DNA of 64,000 bases from Pseudomonas putida S13.1.2 (GTDB taxonomy: Bacteria; Pseudomonadota; Gammaproteobacteria; Pseudomonadales; Pseudomonadaceae): NCBI RefSeq assembly GCF_000498395.2, contig NZ_CP010979.1:4092001-4156000 (forward strand), written 5' to 3'. A program made the position numbers and the translations under genes. This document shows, one piece after another, positions 26,664 through 35,287 of the stretch. The notes under the pieces are model-generated. The model worked only from the letters and a program-made list of their open reading frames with translations. It did no database searches and was not told the origin of the DNA. The first letter of the stretch is position 1. Each line of letters starts with the position of its first letter.

Positions 26664-27844
26664 GCAACCATGAACTACCGGCCTCCTACCTGGATGGGCA
26701 GGACGACCAGGCGGTGTTCCGCGCCGGGCGCATCATCACCATTTGCGCCTTGATGCTGGCCGCGTTCCTGGCCTGGGCCGCCTGGTTCGAGGTGACCGAG
26801 GTGTCCACCGGCACCGGCAAGGTGATCCCCAGTTCGCGGGAGCAAGTAATCCAGTCGTTCGAGGGCGGCATCGTCGCGCAGATGAGCGTGGCCGAAGGCG
26901 ACCTGGTCGAGCGCGGCCAGGTGCTGGCCCAGCTCGACCCGACCAAGACCGCCTCCAGTGTCGGCGAGAGCGACGCCAAGTACCGCGCTGCCAAGGCCAG
27001 CCAGGCCCGCCTGCAGGCGGAGGTGACTGGCAAGCCGCTGACCTTCCCGGAAAGCCTGCGCGACTCGCCCGACCTGATCGAAGCCGAAACCGCGTTGTAC
27101 CAGACCCGCCGCCGCGGCCTGGAGCAGACCCTGGCGGGTATCCAGGACTCGCTGCAACTGGTGCGCAGCGAGCTGAAGATTACCGAGAACCTGGCAAAGA
27201 TGGGCGCCTCCAGCCGGGTTGAAGTGATCCGTCTGAACCGCCAGCGTTCGGAGCTGGAGCTCAAGGCCAACGAAGCCCGCTCCGACTACCTGGTGCGTGC
27301 CCGGGAAGAACTGGCCAAAGCCAGCGCCGAGGCCGACAGCCTGTCGGAAGTGGTCCGCGGGCGCAGTGACTCGCTTACCCGCCTGACCCTGCGCTCGCCG
27401 GTGCGTGGCATCGTCAAGGACATCGAGGTCAACACCCTGGGCGGCGTGGTGCAGCCCGGTGGCCAGGTGATGAAGATCGTGCCGATGGACGAACGCCTGC
27501 TGATCGAAACCCGCATCGCGCCGCGCGATATCGCCTTCATTCACCCGGACCAGGCGGCCAAGGTCAAGATCAGTGCCTATGACTATTCGGTGTATGGCGG
27601 GCTGGAAGGCAAGGTGGTAGGTATTTCGCCGGACACCCTGCAGGATGAGGTGAAACCGGAAATCTACTACTACCGGGTGTTCATCCGCACCGAGCAGGAC
27701 AGCTTGCAGAACAAGGCCGGCAAGCACTTTGCGATCGTGCCGGGGATGATTGCCACGGTGGATATCCGCACCGGTGAGAAGACCATCCTCGATTACCTGA
27801 TCAAGCCGCTGAACCGGGCCAAGGAGGCACTGCGCGAACGCTGA
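26660..27844 (+). CDS. HlyD-family periplasmic adaptor of the adhesin exporter
   Basis: A 394-residue membrane-fusion protein, last of the three exporter genes (4-base overlap with the ABC gene). A short cytoplasmic N-terminus is followed by one membrane segment at about residues 25-45 (ITICALMLAAFLAWAAWF). The lipoyl half-motifs flank a long helical hairpin: GGIVAQMSVAEGDLVERGQ near residue 75 and RSPVRGIVKDIEVNTLGGV near 250. A C-terminal beta-barrel follows, ending in GEKTILDYLIKPL, typical of HlyD/LapC/PrtE. It should bridge the ABC transporter and the TolC-like channel. A REP pair follows in place of an obvious terminator. Confidence 0.92.
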   Translation: MSNHELPASYLDGQDDQAVFRAGRIITICALMLAAFLAWAAWFEVTEVSTGTGKVIPSSREQVIQSFEGGIVAQMSVAEGDLVERGQVLAQLDPTKTASSVGESDAKYRAAKASQARLQAEVTGKPLTFPESLRDSPDLIEAETALYQTRRRGLEQTLAGIQDSLQLVRSELKITENLAKMGASSRVEVIRLNRQRSELELKANEARSDYLVRAREELAKASAEADSLSEVVRGRSDSLTRLTLRSPVRGIVKDIEVNTLGGVVQPGGQVMKIVPMDERLLIETRIAPRDIAFIHPDQAAKVKISAYDYSVYGGLEGKVVGISPDTLQDEVKPEIYYYRVFIRTEQDSLQNKAGKHFAIVPGMIATVDIRTGEKTILDYLIKPLNRAKEALRER

Positions 27845-27864
27845 TCCAGGCGTTTACACACATC

Positions 27865-27955
27865 CCCTGTGGGAGCGGGCATGCCCGCGAACACCGGCGA
27901 AGCCGGTGCCATGTACCGCGTCGCACGCTTCGCGGGCATGCCCGCTCCCACAGGG
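27865..27955. repeat. REP pair (CTGTGGGAGCGGGC type)
   Basis: Two inverted copies of the P. putida REP core (ctgtgggagcgggcatgccc ... gggcatgcccgctcccacag) with a spacer of about 45 bases, between the HlyD-type gene and cheV. Confidence 0.85.
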
Positions 27956-28000
27956 TCCCAAGCATCCCCGGGTTCTGTGCAAAATGCCTAAAGCCCGACC

Positions 28001-28033
28001 GGAACAGGCCGATAACCGGTTATCCCCTGTTCC
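28001..28033. promoter_or_regulatory. Near-perfect 33-bp inverted repeat just upstream of cheV
   Basis: Arms are GGAACAGG and CCTGTTCC outside, with the perfect palindrome GATAACCGGTTATC inside; only one extra base breaks symmetry. It ends 15 bases before the cheV ATG and directly upstream of the likely ribosome binding site (GAAGG). It could be an operator or an mRNA hairpin controlling translation. Confidence 0.5.
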
Positions 28034-28048
28034 CCACCGAAGGTCACC

Positions 28049-28948
28049 ATGGCCACGCAAAATGCCCGCGCGGACTCGTTGTCCCTGCTGCTGTTCACCC
28101 TGCGCAGCGGCAAGTTGATGGCAATCAACCTGCTCAAGGTCAGCGAAATCATCCCCTGCCCGCCGCTGACCAAGCTGCCGGAATCGCACCCCAACGTGAA
28201 AGGTGTGGCGACCCTGCGTGGCCATTCGCTGTCGGTCATCGACCTGTCACGCGCCATCGGCGAGCGGCCACTGGAAGACCCGCAAGGCGGCTGCCTGATC
28301 GTCACGGAGATCAGCCGCTCGCGCCAAGGGCTGCATGTGCAGGCGGTAAGCCGCATCGTGCATTGCCTGAGCACCGACATCAAACCGCCGCCCTTTGCTT
28401 CGGGCAACCGCTCGTTCATCACCGGCGTGACCCGGGTCGACAACACCCTGGTGCAGGTGCTGGACATCGAAAAAGTCATCCACTCCATCGCCCCACCGCA
28501 GGCCGAACCGCCGCACGGCACCTTGAGCGAAGAAGACGCCAGCCTGCTGGCCGCCGCCAACATCCTTGTGGTGGACGACAGCCAGGTGGCCCTGCAGCAG
28601 TCGGTACATACCCTGCGCAACCTGGGCATCGAATGCCACACCGCGCGCAGCGCCAAAGATGCCATCAACGTGTTGCTGGAGCTGCAAGGCACCGCGCAGG
28701 AGATCAACATCATCGTCTCCGACATCGAAATGAGCGAAATGGACGGCTACGCCTTCACCCGTACCGTGCGCGAAACCCCTGACTTCCAGCACCTGTACGT
28801 GCTGCTGCACACCTCGCTGGACAGCGCCATGAGCAGCGAGAAGGCAACCCAGGCCGGGGCCAACGCCATCCTCACCAAGTTCTCCTCGCCAGAGCTGACC
28901 GATTGTCTGGTGGTGGCCGCACGTACCGTGGTGTTTGCCGAGCACTGA
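28049..28948 (+). CDS. CheV-type chemotaxis coupling protein (CheW-receiver fusion)
   Basis: A 299-residue cytoplasmic protein. Residues about 8-160 are a CheW-like domain that docks receptors to CheA (LLLFTLRSGKLMAINLLKVSEI; GVATLRGHSLSVIDL). Residues about 170-295 are a response-regulator receiver domain with the acidic pair in VVDDSQ, the predicted phosphorylated Asp in IIVSDIEMSEMDG and the conserved Lys in ILTKFSSPEL. It would couple chemoreceptors to CheA and adapt signalling through phosphorylation. It sits alone downstream of the adhesin exporter, separated by a REP pair and an inverted repeat, so it probably has its own promoter. Confidence 0.92.
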   Translation: MATQNARADSLSLLLFTLRSGKLMAINLLKVSEIIPCPPLTKLPESHPNVKGVATLRGHSLSVIDLSRAIGERPLEDPQGGCLIVTEISRSRQGLHVQAVSRIVHCLSTDIKPPPFASGNRSFITGVTRVDNTLVQVLDIEKVIHSIAPPQAEPPHGTLSEEDASLLAAANILVVDDSQVALQQSVHTLRNLGIECHTARSAKDAINVLLELQGTAQEINIIVSDIEMSEMDGYAFTRTVRETPDFQHLYVLLHTSLDSAMSSEKATQAGANAILTKFSSPELTDCLVVAARTVVFAEH

Positions 28949-28973
28949 TATATTAAGCGACAAACTCCCCGGC

Positions 28974-29001
28974 TTGCCGCCGGGGGTGAGTCGGGCATAA
29001 T
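28974..29001 (+). promoter_or_regulatory. Candidate sigma-70 promoter for the small exported protein gene
   Basis: TTGCCG at 28974 and CATAAT at 28996, separated by 16 bases, 36 bases before the ATG at 29037. The -10 match is good and the -35 moderate. Confidence 0.4.
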
Positions 29002-29036
29002 TCGCGCCCCTTGCAAGCAACTTGCCGGAATCGCGT

Positions 29037-29348
29037 ATGAAGTTTTTCAGCTCTATCCTGATCACCTGCGCCCTCTTCAGCGGTGTCGCCCAGGCCTCCA
29101 GCAGCCAGGCCTGGAACGAGCAGCGCCAACAGATGCTCAAGGCCTGCCTGGCCGCCAGCCAGTTCAAGGATGCCCACGCCCGCGGCAAGCCCGCCGAGTT
29201 CGATGACCAGGTTGGCATGAGCGCCCTGCTGGTCGAAGGCGTCTATCCGCAGAAGCACATGCAGCAACGCACCGGCACCGAGCTGTGCCTGTACGACCGC
29301 CAGCACCAGCGTGCCTTCATCAGCGAGTGGAGCCCGGAAGCCAAGTGA
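29037..29348 (+). CDS. Small exported protein of unknown function
   Basis: 103 residues. ATG at 29037 was chosen because the protein then opens with a clean signal peptide (MKFFSSILITCALFSGVAQA, about 20 residues); an upstream in-frame TTG at 29022 would only add five residues. The mature part is hydrophilic and has two Cys (near residues 40 and 85) that could form a disulfide. No family is recognised with confidence. The stop overlaps the GTG start of the next gene (GTGA), so the two are probably translated together. Confidence 0.75.
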   Translation: MKFFSSILITCALFSGVAQASSSQAWNEQRQQMLKACLAASQFKDAHARGKPAEFDDQVGMSALLVEGVYPQKHMQQRTGTELCLYDRQHQRAFISEWSPEAK

Positions 29349-30079
29349 CCGACAGCTTGCGATTCGGATGTACCGGCTGCGGCAAGTGCTGCACCGGGCA
29401 CCACGTGCCCCTGACGCTGGCTGAGGCCCGCCGCTGGGCAGATGATGCCGGCCAGGTGATAGTGCTGATCGAAGCCTTCGTGGCCGATGGCCCCGGCATG
29501 CCGCCTGAGCAGCGCGAACATGTGCTGCGCCGCTCGTATCCGGTGGCCTGCGGCGACGGCGAGGCACGCGTATCGGTGACCTTTGCCGCGTTCAACCCCG
29601 GGCGCTGCCGCAACCTCGACGACAACGACCTGTGCACCATCTACGACCAGCGCCCGTTGGTCTGTCGCATCTACCCGGTAGAAATCAACCCGCACATTCC
29701 GCTGCGCCCGGACAGCAAGGACTGCCCGCCAGAAGCCTGGCAGCAGGGGCCGGAACTGATACACGGCACCCAACTGGTGGATGCGGAACTGGAAGCGCTT
29801 GTGCAAGCCTCGCGGCAGGCCGACCGCGATGACATTGCCGCCAAGGTGGCGGTGTGCCAGGCGCTGGGCATGACCACCAGTGCGCTCAAGGGCAATGGCT
29901 TTACCGCCTACCTGCCGGACATGGGCGCTTTTGCCACGGCGCTGGCGCGCGAGCAGTGTAATGACGATGGGCAGTGGACCTTGCATGTGCAGGATGAACC
30001 GCTGGTCGCCAGCTTGCAGGGGCTTGGTTTGCGCACTACCAGCGAAACCCCGGTGTACTACGCCTTTATCGGTTTCTAG
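29345..30079 (+). CDS. YkgJ-family Cys-cluster (zinc/iron-binding) protein
   Basis: 244 residues from GTG at 29345, which overlaps the previous stop and places the conserved N-terminus correctly (LRFGCTGCGKCCTGHHVPL). The CxxCxxCC cluster near residue 10, with later Cys in GRCRNL, DLCTIYDQRPLVCRIYP, is the signature of the YkgJ/UPF0153 family thought to bind Zn or an Fe-S cluster. Upstream in-frame Met codons would place the start inside the preceding gene. The biochemical role is not known. Confidence 0.85.
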   Translation: MTDSLRFGCTGCGKCCTGHHVPLTLAEARRWADDAGQVIVLIEAFVADGPGMPPEQREHVLRRSYPVACGDGEARVSVTFAAFNPGRCRNLDDNDLCTIYDQRPLVCRIYPVEINPHIPLRPDSKDCPPEAWQQGPELIHGTQLVDAELEALVQASRQADRDDIAAKVAVCQALGMTTSALKGNGFTAYLPDMGAFATALAREQCNDDGQWTLHVQDEPLVASLQGLGLRTTSETPVYYAFIGF

Positions 30080-30100
30080 CCAAGACATACGCCATCCCCT

Positions 30101-30217
30101 TGTAGGAGCGGCCTTGTGTCGCGATCGGGCTGCCAAGCAGCCCCCGGATTTCGGCGTTACCACATAGATTGCCGGGGCCGCTTCGCGGCCCGATCGCGAC
30201 ACAAGGCCGCTCCTACA
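30101..30217. repeat. REP pair (TGTAGGAGCGGCCTTGTGTCGCG type)
   Basis: Inverted copies of the second REP type, with 30-base arms reading tgtaggagcggccttgtgtc onward and the reverse complement ending tcctaca, between the YkgJ gene and the RND operon. Confidence 0.85.
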
Positions 30218-30244
30218 CGGGATCGCATTCTGCGGCACGCGAAA

Positions 30245-30298
30245 CTGACAGCGCTGTCAGCCAGCCGTCACGCTGCCGACCCGGTTCGGGGGCTATAA
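30245..30298 (+). promoter_or_regulatory. CusR-like operator palindrome and promoter of the RND-regulator operon
   Basis: CTGACAGCGCTGTCAG at 30245-30260 is a perfect 16-bp palindrome. Its core TGACA-N4-TGTCA has the same layout as the E. coli CusR box (TGACAA-NN-TTGTCA). A -10-like TATAAG lies at 30293-30298, so the palindrome would sit just upstream of the -35 position, where OmpR-type activators bind. The operon it precedes encodes a CusR/CopR-like regulator. Binding is inferred. Confidence 0.55.
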
Positions 30299-30350
30299 GA
30301 TTGAGTGCAGACAACCGTTTCCTACTCTTCTGGCCAAGGTGCCCGCTCCG

Positions 30351-31514
30351 ATGCGACGTCCCTCCCGCTCTGCCTTCCTCGCCGCCCTGGCGCTCCTGGC
30401 CCTGGTGGTAGCAGGCATCTGGTTCAGCCAGCGCCAACCCGCACCGGCTACTCGCGCGCAAACCGCCATACCGGTACGCGTGGTCAGCGTCGCCCAGCAG
30501 GACGTGCCACGCTATGCCAGCGCCATCGGCTCGGTGTTGTCGCTGCACAGCGTCGAGGTCAGGCCACAAGTGGAGGGGATACTCACTCAAGTGCTGGTCA
30601 AGGAAGGCCAATGGGTCAAGCAAGGCGACCTGCTCGCCACCCTCGACGACCGCAGCATCCGCGCCAGCCTTGACCAGGCCCGCGCACAACTTGGCCAGAG
30701 CCAGGCACAGATCCAGGTGGCCGGCGTCGACCTCAAGCGCTACCGCCTGCTCAGCAGCGATGACGGCGTGTCCAAGCAAACCCTCGACCAGCAACAGGCA
30801 CTGGTCAACCAGTTGCAGGCCACGGTCAAGGGCAACCAGGCGGCCATCGCCAACGCCCAGGTGCAACTCTCCTACACACAGATTCATTCACCGGTGACCG
30901 GGCGCGTCGGCATCCGCAATATCGACCCCGGCAACCTGGTGCGCACCAGCGACACCCAAGGGCTGTTCAGCGTGACCCAGATCGACCCGATCGCCGTGGA
31001 GTTCTCGCTGCCGCAACAGATGCTGCCGACCCTGCAAGGCCTGCTGAAGGCGCAAACCCCAGCGCTGGTCGAGGCCTACATGGATGCCGATGGCGAGCGC
31101 AACCTGCTGGGCACAGGCCACCTTGCGCTGATCGACAACCAGATTTCGGCCAACACCGGCACCGTGCGGGTCAAGGCCGAATTCGACAACAAGGACGGCC
31201 TGCTGTGGCCGGGGCAACTGGTCACCGTACGGTTGCGCACGGCAATGGACGAAGACGCCCTGGTGGTACCGCCCCCGGTGGTGCAACGCAGCATCGATGG
31301 CCACTTCGTCTACCGCGTCGACGGCGACAAGGTCACCAGCGTGCCGGTCAAGGTGCTGTACCAGGACAGCACGCTGAACATTGTCGCCGGGGTCAAGGCC
31401 GGTGACCAGCTGGTGCTCGACGGCCAGTCGCGCCTCAAACCCGGCTCCAGGGTCGAGATCACCCCTGATGCCCCGGCGCCTGCCGAGATGGCCGACCGCA
31501 GGAGCCAGCCATGA
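30351..31514 (+). CDS. RND efflux periplasmic adaptor (membrane-fusion protein)
   Basis: 387 residues from ATG 30351 (an in-frame GTG at 30339 is possible). A hydrophobic N-terminus (FLAALALLALVVAGIWF, residues about 8-24) anchors or exports the protein. The lipoyl halves are VEVRPQVEGILTQVLVKEGQWVKQGD and SPVTGRVGIRNIDPGNLV around a helical hairpin, followed by the beta-barrel (LALIDNQISANTGTVRVKAEF), as in MdtA/AcrA adaptors. It overlaps the pump gene by 4 bases. It should link the inner-membrane RND pump to an outer-membrane channel. No such channel is encoded here, so a shared one must be used. Confidence 0.9.
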   Translation: MRRPSRSAFLAALALLALVVAGIWFSQRQPAPATRAQTAIPVRVVSVAQQDVPRYASAIGSVLSLHSVEVRPQVEGILTQVLVKEGQWVKQGDLLATLDDRSIRASLDQARAQLGQSQAQIQVAGVDLKRYRLLSSDDGVSKQTLDQQQALVNQLQATVKGNQAAIANAQVQLSYTQIHSPVTGRVGIRNIDPGNLVRTSDTQGLFSVTQIDPIAVEFSLPQQMLPTLQGLLKAQTPALVEAYMDADGERNLLGTGHLALIDNQISANTGTVRVKAEFDNKDGLLWPGQLVTVRLRTAMDEDALVVPPPVVQRSIDGHFVYRVDGDKVTSVPVKVLYQDSTLNIVAGVKAGDQLVLDGQSRLKPGSRVEITPDAPAPAEMADRRSQP

Positions 31515-34500
31515 ACACCCGCAATGGCGTCTCGGCCTGGTGCATCGACCACCCCATCGCCACCCTGCTGCTGACCTTCGCCCTGGTGCTGCTGGGCGCC
31601 ATCGCCTTCCCGCGGCTGCCCGTGGCGCCGCTGCCCGAGGCCGACTTCCCGACCATCCAGGTCACCGCCCAGCTGCCCGGTGCCAGCCCGGAAACCATGG
31701 CCTCGTCGGTGGCCACGCCGCTGGAGGTGCAGTTCAGCGCCATCCCCGGCATGACCCAGATGACCAGCAGCAGTGCGCTGGGCTCGACCACGCTGATCCT
31801 GCAGTTCACCCTCGACAAGAACATCGACACCGCCGCCCAGGAAGTGCAGGCGGCGATCAACACCGCCACCGCCCGCCTGCCCCAGGACCTGCCCAGCCCG
31901 CCCACCTGGCGCAAGGTCAACCCGGCCGACAGCCCGGTGGTTATCCTCACCGTCAGCTCTGCACAGATGCCCGGCAACGAGCTCAGCGACTACGCCGAAA
32001 CCCTCTTGGCCCGCCAGCTCAGCCAGATCGACGGGGTGGGCCTGATCAACATCACCGGCCAGCTGCGCCCAGCCATACGGGTGCAGGCACAACCCGAGAA
32101 ACTCGCGGCCATCGGCCTGACCCTGGCCGACGTGCGCCTGGCCATCCAGCAGACCAGCCTGAACCTGGCCAAAGGCGCGCTGTACGGCGAGCACAGCGTG
32201 TCGACCATCGCCGCCAACGACCAGCTGTTTCACCCCGAAGACTATGCGCAGCTGATCGTCAGCTACCGCAACGGCGCCCCGGTGCACCTGAAGGACGTGG
32301 CCAAGGTCATCAACGGTGCCGAGAACGCGTATGTAAGGGCCTGGTCGGGCAATCAGCCGGGGCTTAACCTGGTGATCTTCCGCCAGCCGGGCGCCAATAT
32401 CGTCGACACCGTGGACCGGGTGCTCGACGCCTTGCCGCGCCTGCAGGAAATGCTGCCGGCCTCGGTTGAAGTGTCGGTGCTGCAGGACCGCACCCAGACC
32501 ATCCGCAGCTCGCTGCACGAAGTCGAGCTGACCATGATGATCGCGGTAGCGCTGGTGATCGGGGTAATGGCGCTGTTCCTGCGTCAGTGGTCGGCCACCT
32601 TCATTGTCTCCAGCGTGCTCGGCGTCTCGCTGATCGCCACCTGCGCGCTGATGTACGTGTTCGGTTTCAGCCTCAACAACCTGACCCTGGTGGCCATCGT
32701 CATTGCCGTCGGTTTCGTGGTCGATGACGCGATCGTCGTGGTGGAAAACATCCATCGCCACCTGGAAGCCGGCGACGATAGCCGCACCGCGGCGCTCAAA
32801 GGCGCCGGCGAGATCGGTTTCACCGTGGTGTCGATCAGTTTCTCGCTGATCGCCGCGTTCATTCCGCTGCTGTTCATGGGCGGTGTGGTGGGCCGGCTGT
32901 TCAAGGAGTTCGCCCTGACCGCCACGGCGACCATCCTGATTTCGGTGGTGGTATCGCTGACCTTGGCCCCCACCCTTTCGGCGCTGTTCATGCGCCGCCC
33001 ACCCGGCGACCACCAGGGCGGTTTCGGCCAGCGCCTGCTGGGCTGGTACGAAAAAGGCCTGGACCGCGCGCTGGCCCACCGGCGGATCACCCTGGGGGTG
33101 TTCGGCATTACCCTGGCGCTGGCCGTGGCCGGCTACGTGGGTATCCCCAAAGGTTTCTTCCCGCTGCAGGACACCGGCTTCATCCTTGGCACCACCGAGG
33201 CAGCGGCGGATGTGTCCTACCCGTCGATGATCGAGAAGCACCTGGCGCTGGCGAAGATCATCGGTGACGATCCGGCAGTGCGCGCCTATTCGCACTCGGT
33301 GGGGGTGACAGGCAGCAACCAGACCATTGCCAACGGCCGTTTCTGGATCTCGCTCAAGCCCCGCGGCGAGCGCGACGTCTCGGCCAGCGAATGGATCGAC
33401 CGGCTCCGCCCGAAACTCGCCCAGGTGCCGGGCATCGTCCTGTACATGCGCGCCGGCCAGGACATCAACCTCAGCTCCGGCCCGTCACGCACCCAGTACC
33501 AGTACGTGCTCAAGAGCAATGACGGGGTCGCGCTCAACCTGTGGACCCAGCGCCTGACCGACCGCCTGCGCGAAAACCCGGCGCTGCGCGACCTGTCCAA
33601 TGACCTGCAACTGGGCGCCAGCGTCACCCGCATCGATATCGACCGCCAGGCTGCGGCGCGTTTCGGCCTGACCACCACCGACGTCGACCAGGCCTTGTAC
33701 GATGCCTTCGGCCAGCGCCAGATCAGCGAATTCCAGACCGAGACCAACCAGTACAAGGTCATCCTCGAACTGGACGCGCAACAGCGTGGCAAGGCTGAAA
33801 GCCTCAATTTCTTCTACCTGCGCTCGCCCCTGACCAACGAGATGGTGCCGCTGTCGGCCCTGGCGCATGTGGCCGCGCCAAGCACCGGGCCGCTGTCGAT
33901 CAGCCATGACGGCCTGTTCCCGGCCGCCAACCTGTCGTTCAACCTGGCGCCCGGCGTGGCCTTGGGTGATGCGGTGCAGATCCTGGAGCGTGCGCAGCGC
34001 GAGCTGGGCATGCCCGACTCGATCACCGGCAATTTCCAGGGCGCCGCCCAGGCGTTCCAGAGCTCGCTGTCGAGCCAGCCCTACCTGATCCTCGCCGCGC
34101 TGGTGGCGGTGTATATCATCCTTGGCGTGCTCTACGAGAGCTTCGTCCACCCGCTGACCATTATCTCCACCCTGCCCTCTGCGGGCCTGGGCGCGATCAT
34201 CCTGCTGTGGGCCAGCGGGCAGGACTTCAGCATCATGGGGCTGATCGGCATAGTGCTGCTGATCGGCATCGTCAAGAAGAATGGCATCCTGCTCATCGAC
34301 TTCGCCCTCGAGGCCCAGCGCCACCACGGCATGACGCCCGAGCAGGCGATACGCCAGGCCTGCCTGGTGCGCTTCCGCCCGATCATCATGACTACCCTGG
34401 CCGCGTTGCTGGGCGCAGTGCCGCTGATGTTCGGCTTTGGCACCGGCGCCGAACTGCGCCAGCCACTGGGCATTGCGGTGGTGGGTGGCCTGCTGGTGAG

Positions 34501-34603
34501 CCAGGCCCTGACGCTGTTCACCACCCCGGTCATATACTTGGCCCTGGAGCGCCTGTTCCACCGCCGCCAGGCTGCCCGTACGGCAGCGCCAAGTGCCAGC
34601 TAG
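31511..34603 (+). CDS. RND-type efflux pump, HAE1 class (MdtB/MdtC-like)
   Basis: 1030 residues, normal for an RND permease. Membrane segment 1 is at about residues 12-30, followed by a large periplasmic loop. TM4 carries the proton-relay Asp pair in VGFVVDDAIVVVENIHRH (near residue 407). A second periplasmic loop and a C-terminal membrane bundle complete it (GIVKKNGILLIDFALE near 925). The sequence reads as a hydrophobe/amphiphile exporter of the Mdt/Mux type and not as a CusA/CzcA metal pump. It is driven by proton influx. It ends 9 bases before the response regulator, whose ribosome binding site overlaps this stop codon. Confidence 0.92.
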   Translation: MNTRNGVSAWCIDHPIATLLLTFALVLLGAIAFPRLPVAPLPEADFPTIQVTAQLPGASPETMASSVATPLEVQFSAIPGMTQMTSSSALGSTTLILQFTLDKNIDTAAQEVQAAINTATARLPQDLPSPPTWRKVNPADSPVVILTVSSAQMPGNELSDYAETLLARQLSQIDGVGLINITGQLRPAIRVQAQPEKLAAIGLTLADVRLAIQQTSLNLAKGALYGEHSVSTIAANDQLFHPEDYAQLIVSYRNGAPVHLKDVAKVINGAENAYVRAWSGNQPGLNLVIFRQPGANIVDTVDRVLDALPRLQEMLPASVEVSVLQDRTQTIRSSLHEVELTMMIAVALVIGVMALFLRQWSATFIVSSVLGVSLIATCALMYVFGFSLNNLTLVAIVIAVGFVVDDAIVVVENIHRHLEAGDDSRTAALKGAGEIGFTVVSISFSLIAAFIPLLFMGGVVGRLFKEFALTATATILISVVVSLTLAPTLSALFMRRPPGDHQGGFGQRLLGWYEKGLDRALAHRRITLGVFGITLALAVAGYVGIPKGFFPLQDTGFILGTTEAAADVSYPSMIEKHLALAKIIGDDPAVRAYSHSVGVTGSNQTIANGRFWISLKPRGERDVSASEWIDRLRPKLAQVPGIVLYMRAGQDINLSSGPSRTQYQYVLKSNDGVALNLWTQRLTDRLRENPALRDLSNDLQLGASVTRIDIDRQAAARFGLTTTDVDQALYDAFGQRQISEFQTETNQYKVILELDAQQRGKAESLNFFYLRSPLTNEMVPLSALAHVAAPSTGPLSISHDGLFPAANLSFNLAPGVALGDAVQILERAQRELGMPDSITGNFQGAAQAFQSSLSSQPYLILAALVAVYIILGVLYESFVHPLTIISTLPSAGLGAIILLWASGQDFSIMGLIGIVLLIGIVKKNGILLIDFALEAQRHHGMTPEQAIRQACLVRFRPIIMTTLAALLGAVPLMFGFGTGAELRQPLGIAVVGGLLVSQALTLFTTPVIYLALERLFHRRQAARTAAPSAS

Positions 34604-34612
34604 GACAAGACC

Positions 34613-35287
34613 ATGCGTGTGCTGATCATCGAAGACGAAGAAAAAACCGCCGACTACCTGCATCGCGGCCTGAGCGAACAGGGCTTTACCGTTGACCTGG
34701 CACGGGACGGCATCGATGGCCTGCACCTGGCCCTGGAGGGCGACTACGCAGTGATCGTGCTGGATGTGATGCTGCCTGGTCTGGACGGCTATGGCGTGCT
34801 GCGCGCCTTGCGCGCGCGCAAGCAGACGCCGGTGATCATGCTGACCGCCCGCGAGCGGGTCGAAGATCGCATTCATGGCCTGCGCGAAGGCGCCGACGAC
34901 TACCTGGGCAAGCCGTTCTCGTTCCTCGAACTGGTCGCCCGCCTGCAGGCCCTGACCCGTCGCAGCAGCAGCCATGAACCCTTGCAGGTGCAGGTGGCAG
35001 ACCTGTGGATCGACCTGATGGCGCGCAAGGCCACCCGCGCCGGCCAGCGTCTGGACCTGACTGCCAAAGAGTTCTCGCTGCTTAGCGTGCTGGCCCGTCG
35101 GCAGGGTGAAATCCTGTCGAAGACGGCGATTGCCGAGCTGGTCTGGGACATCAACTTCGACAGCGATGCCAACGTCGTGGAAGTGGCGATCAAACGCCTG
35201 CGCGCCAAGCTCGACGGGCCCTTCGACAACAAGTTGCTGCACACCATCCGAGGCATGGGCTATGTCCTGGAAAACCGTGCGGGGTAA
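34613..35287 (+). CDS. OmpR-family response regulator (CusR/CopR-like)
   Basis: 224 residues. The receiver domain covers residues 1-115 with the acidic EDEE near 8-11, the phosphorylated Asp in VIVLDVMLPGLDG near residue 51, Thr in MLTA and Lys in YLGKPFSF. The winged-helix DNA-binding domain (about 130-222) ends with the usual IRGMGYVL. Sequence features such as REGADDYLGKPFSFLELVARLQALTRR are typical of heavy-metal type regulators (CusR, CopR, IrlR). It likely controls the upstream RND genes and itself through the palindrome at 30245. Confidence 0.92.
   Translation: MRVLIIEDEEKTADYLHRGLSEQGFTVDLARDGIDGLHLALEGDYAVIVLDVMLPGLDGYGVLRALRARKQTPVIMLTARERVEDRIHGLREGADDYLGKPFSFLELVARLQALTRRSSSHEPLQVQVADLWIDLMARKATRAGQRLDLTAKEFSLLSVLARRQGEILSKTAIAELVWDINFDSDANVVEVAIKRLRAKLDGPFDNKLLHTIRGMGYVLENRAG

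Noticed and set aside
27865..27955. Possible CRISPR repeat or attachment site
   Set aside because: The repeated palindromes occur as inverted pairs scattered between genes, not as an array with regular spacers; they are REPs.
28967..28986. Terminator after cheV (CCCCGG...CCGGGG)
   Set aside because: Only a 6-bp stem and no T run; it overlaps the candidate promoter of the next gene.
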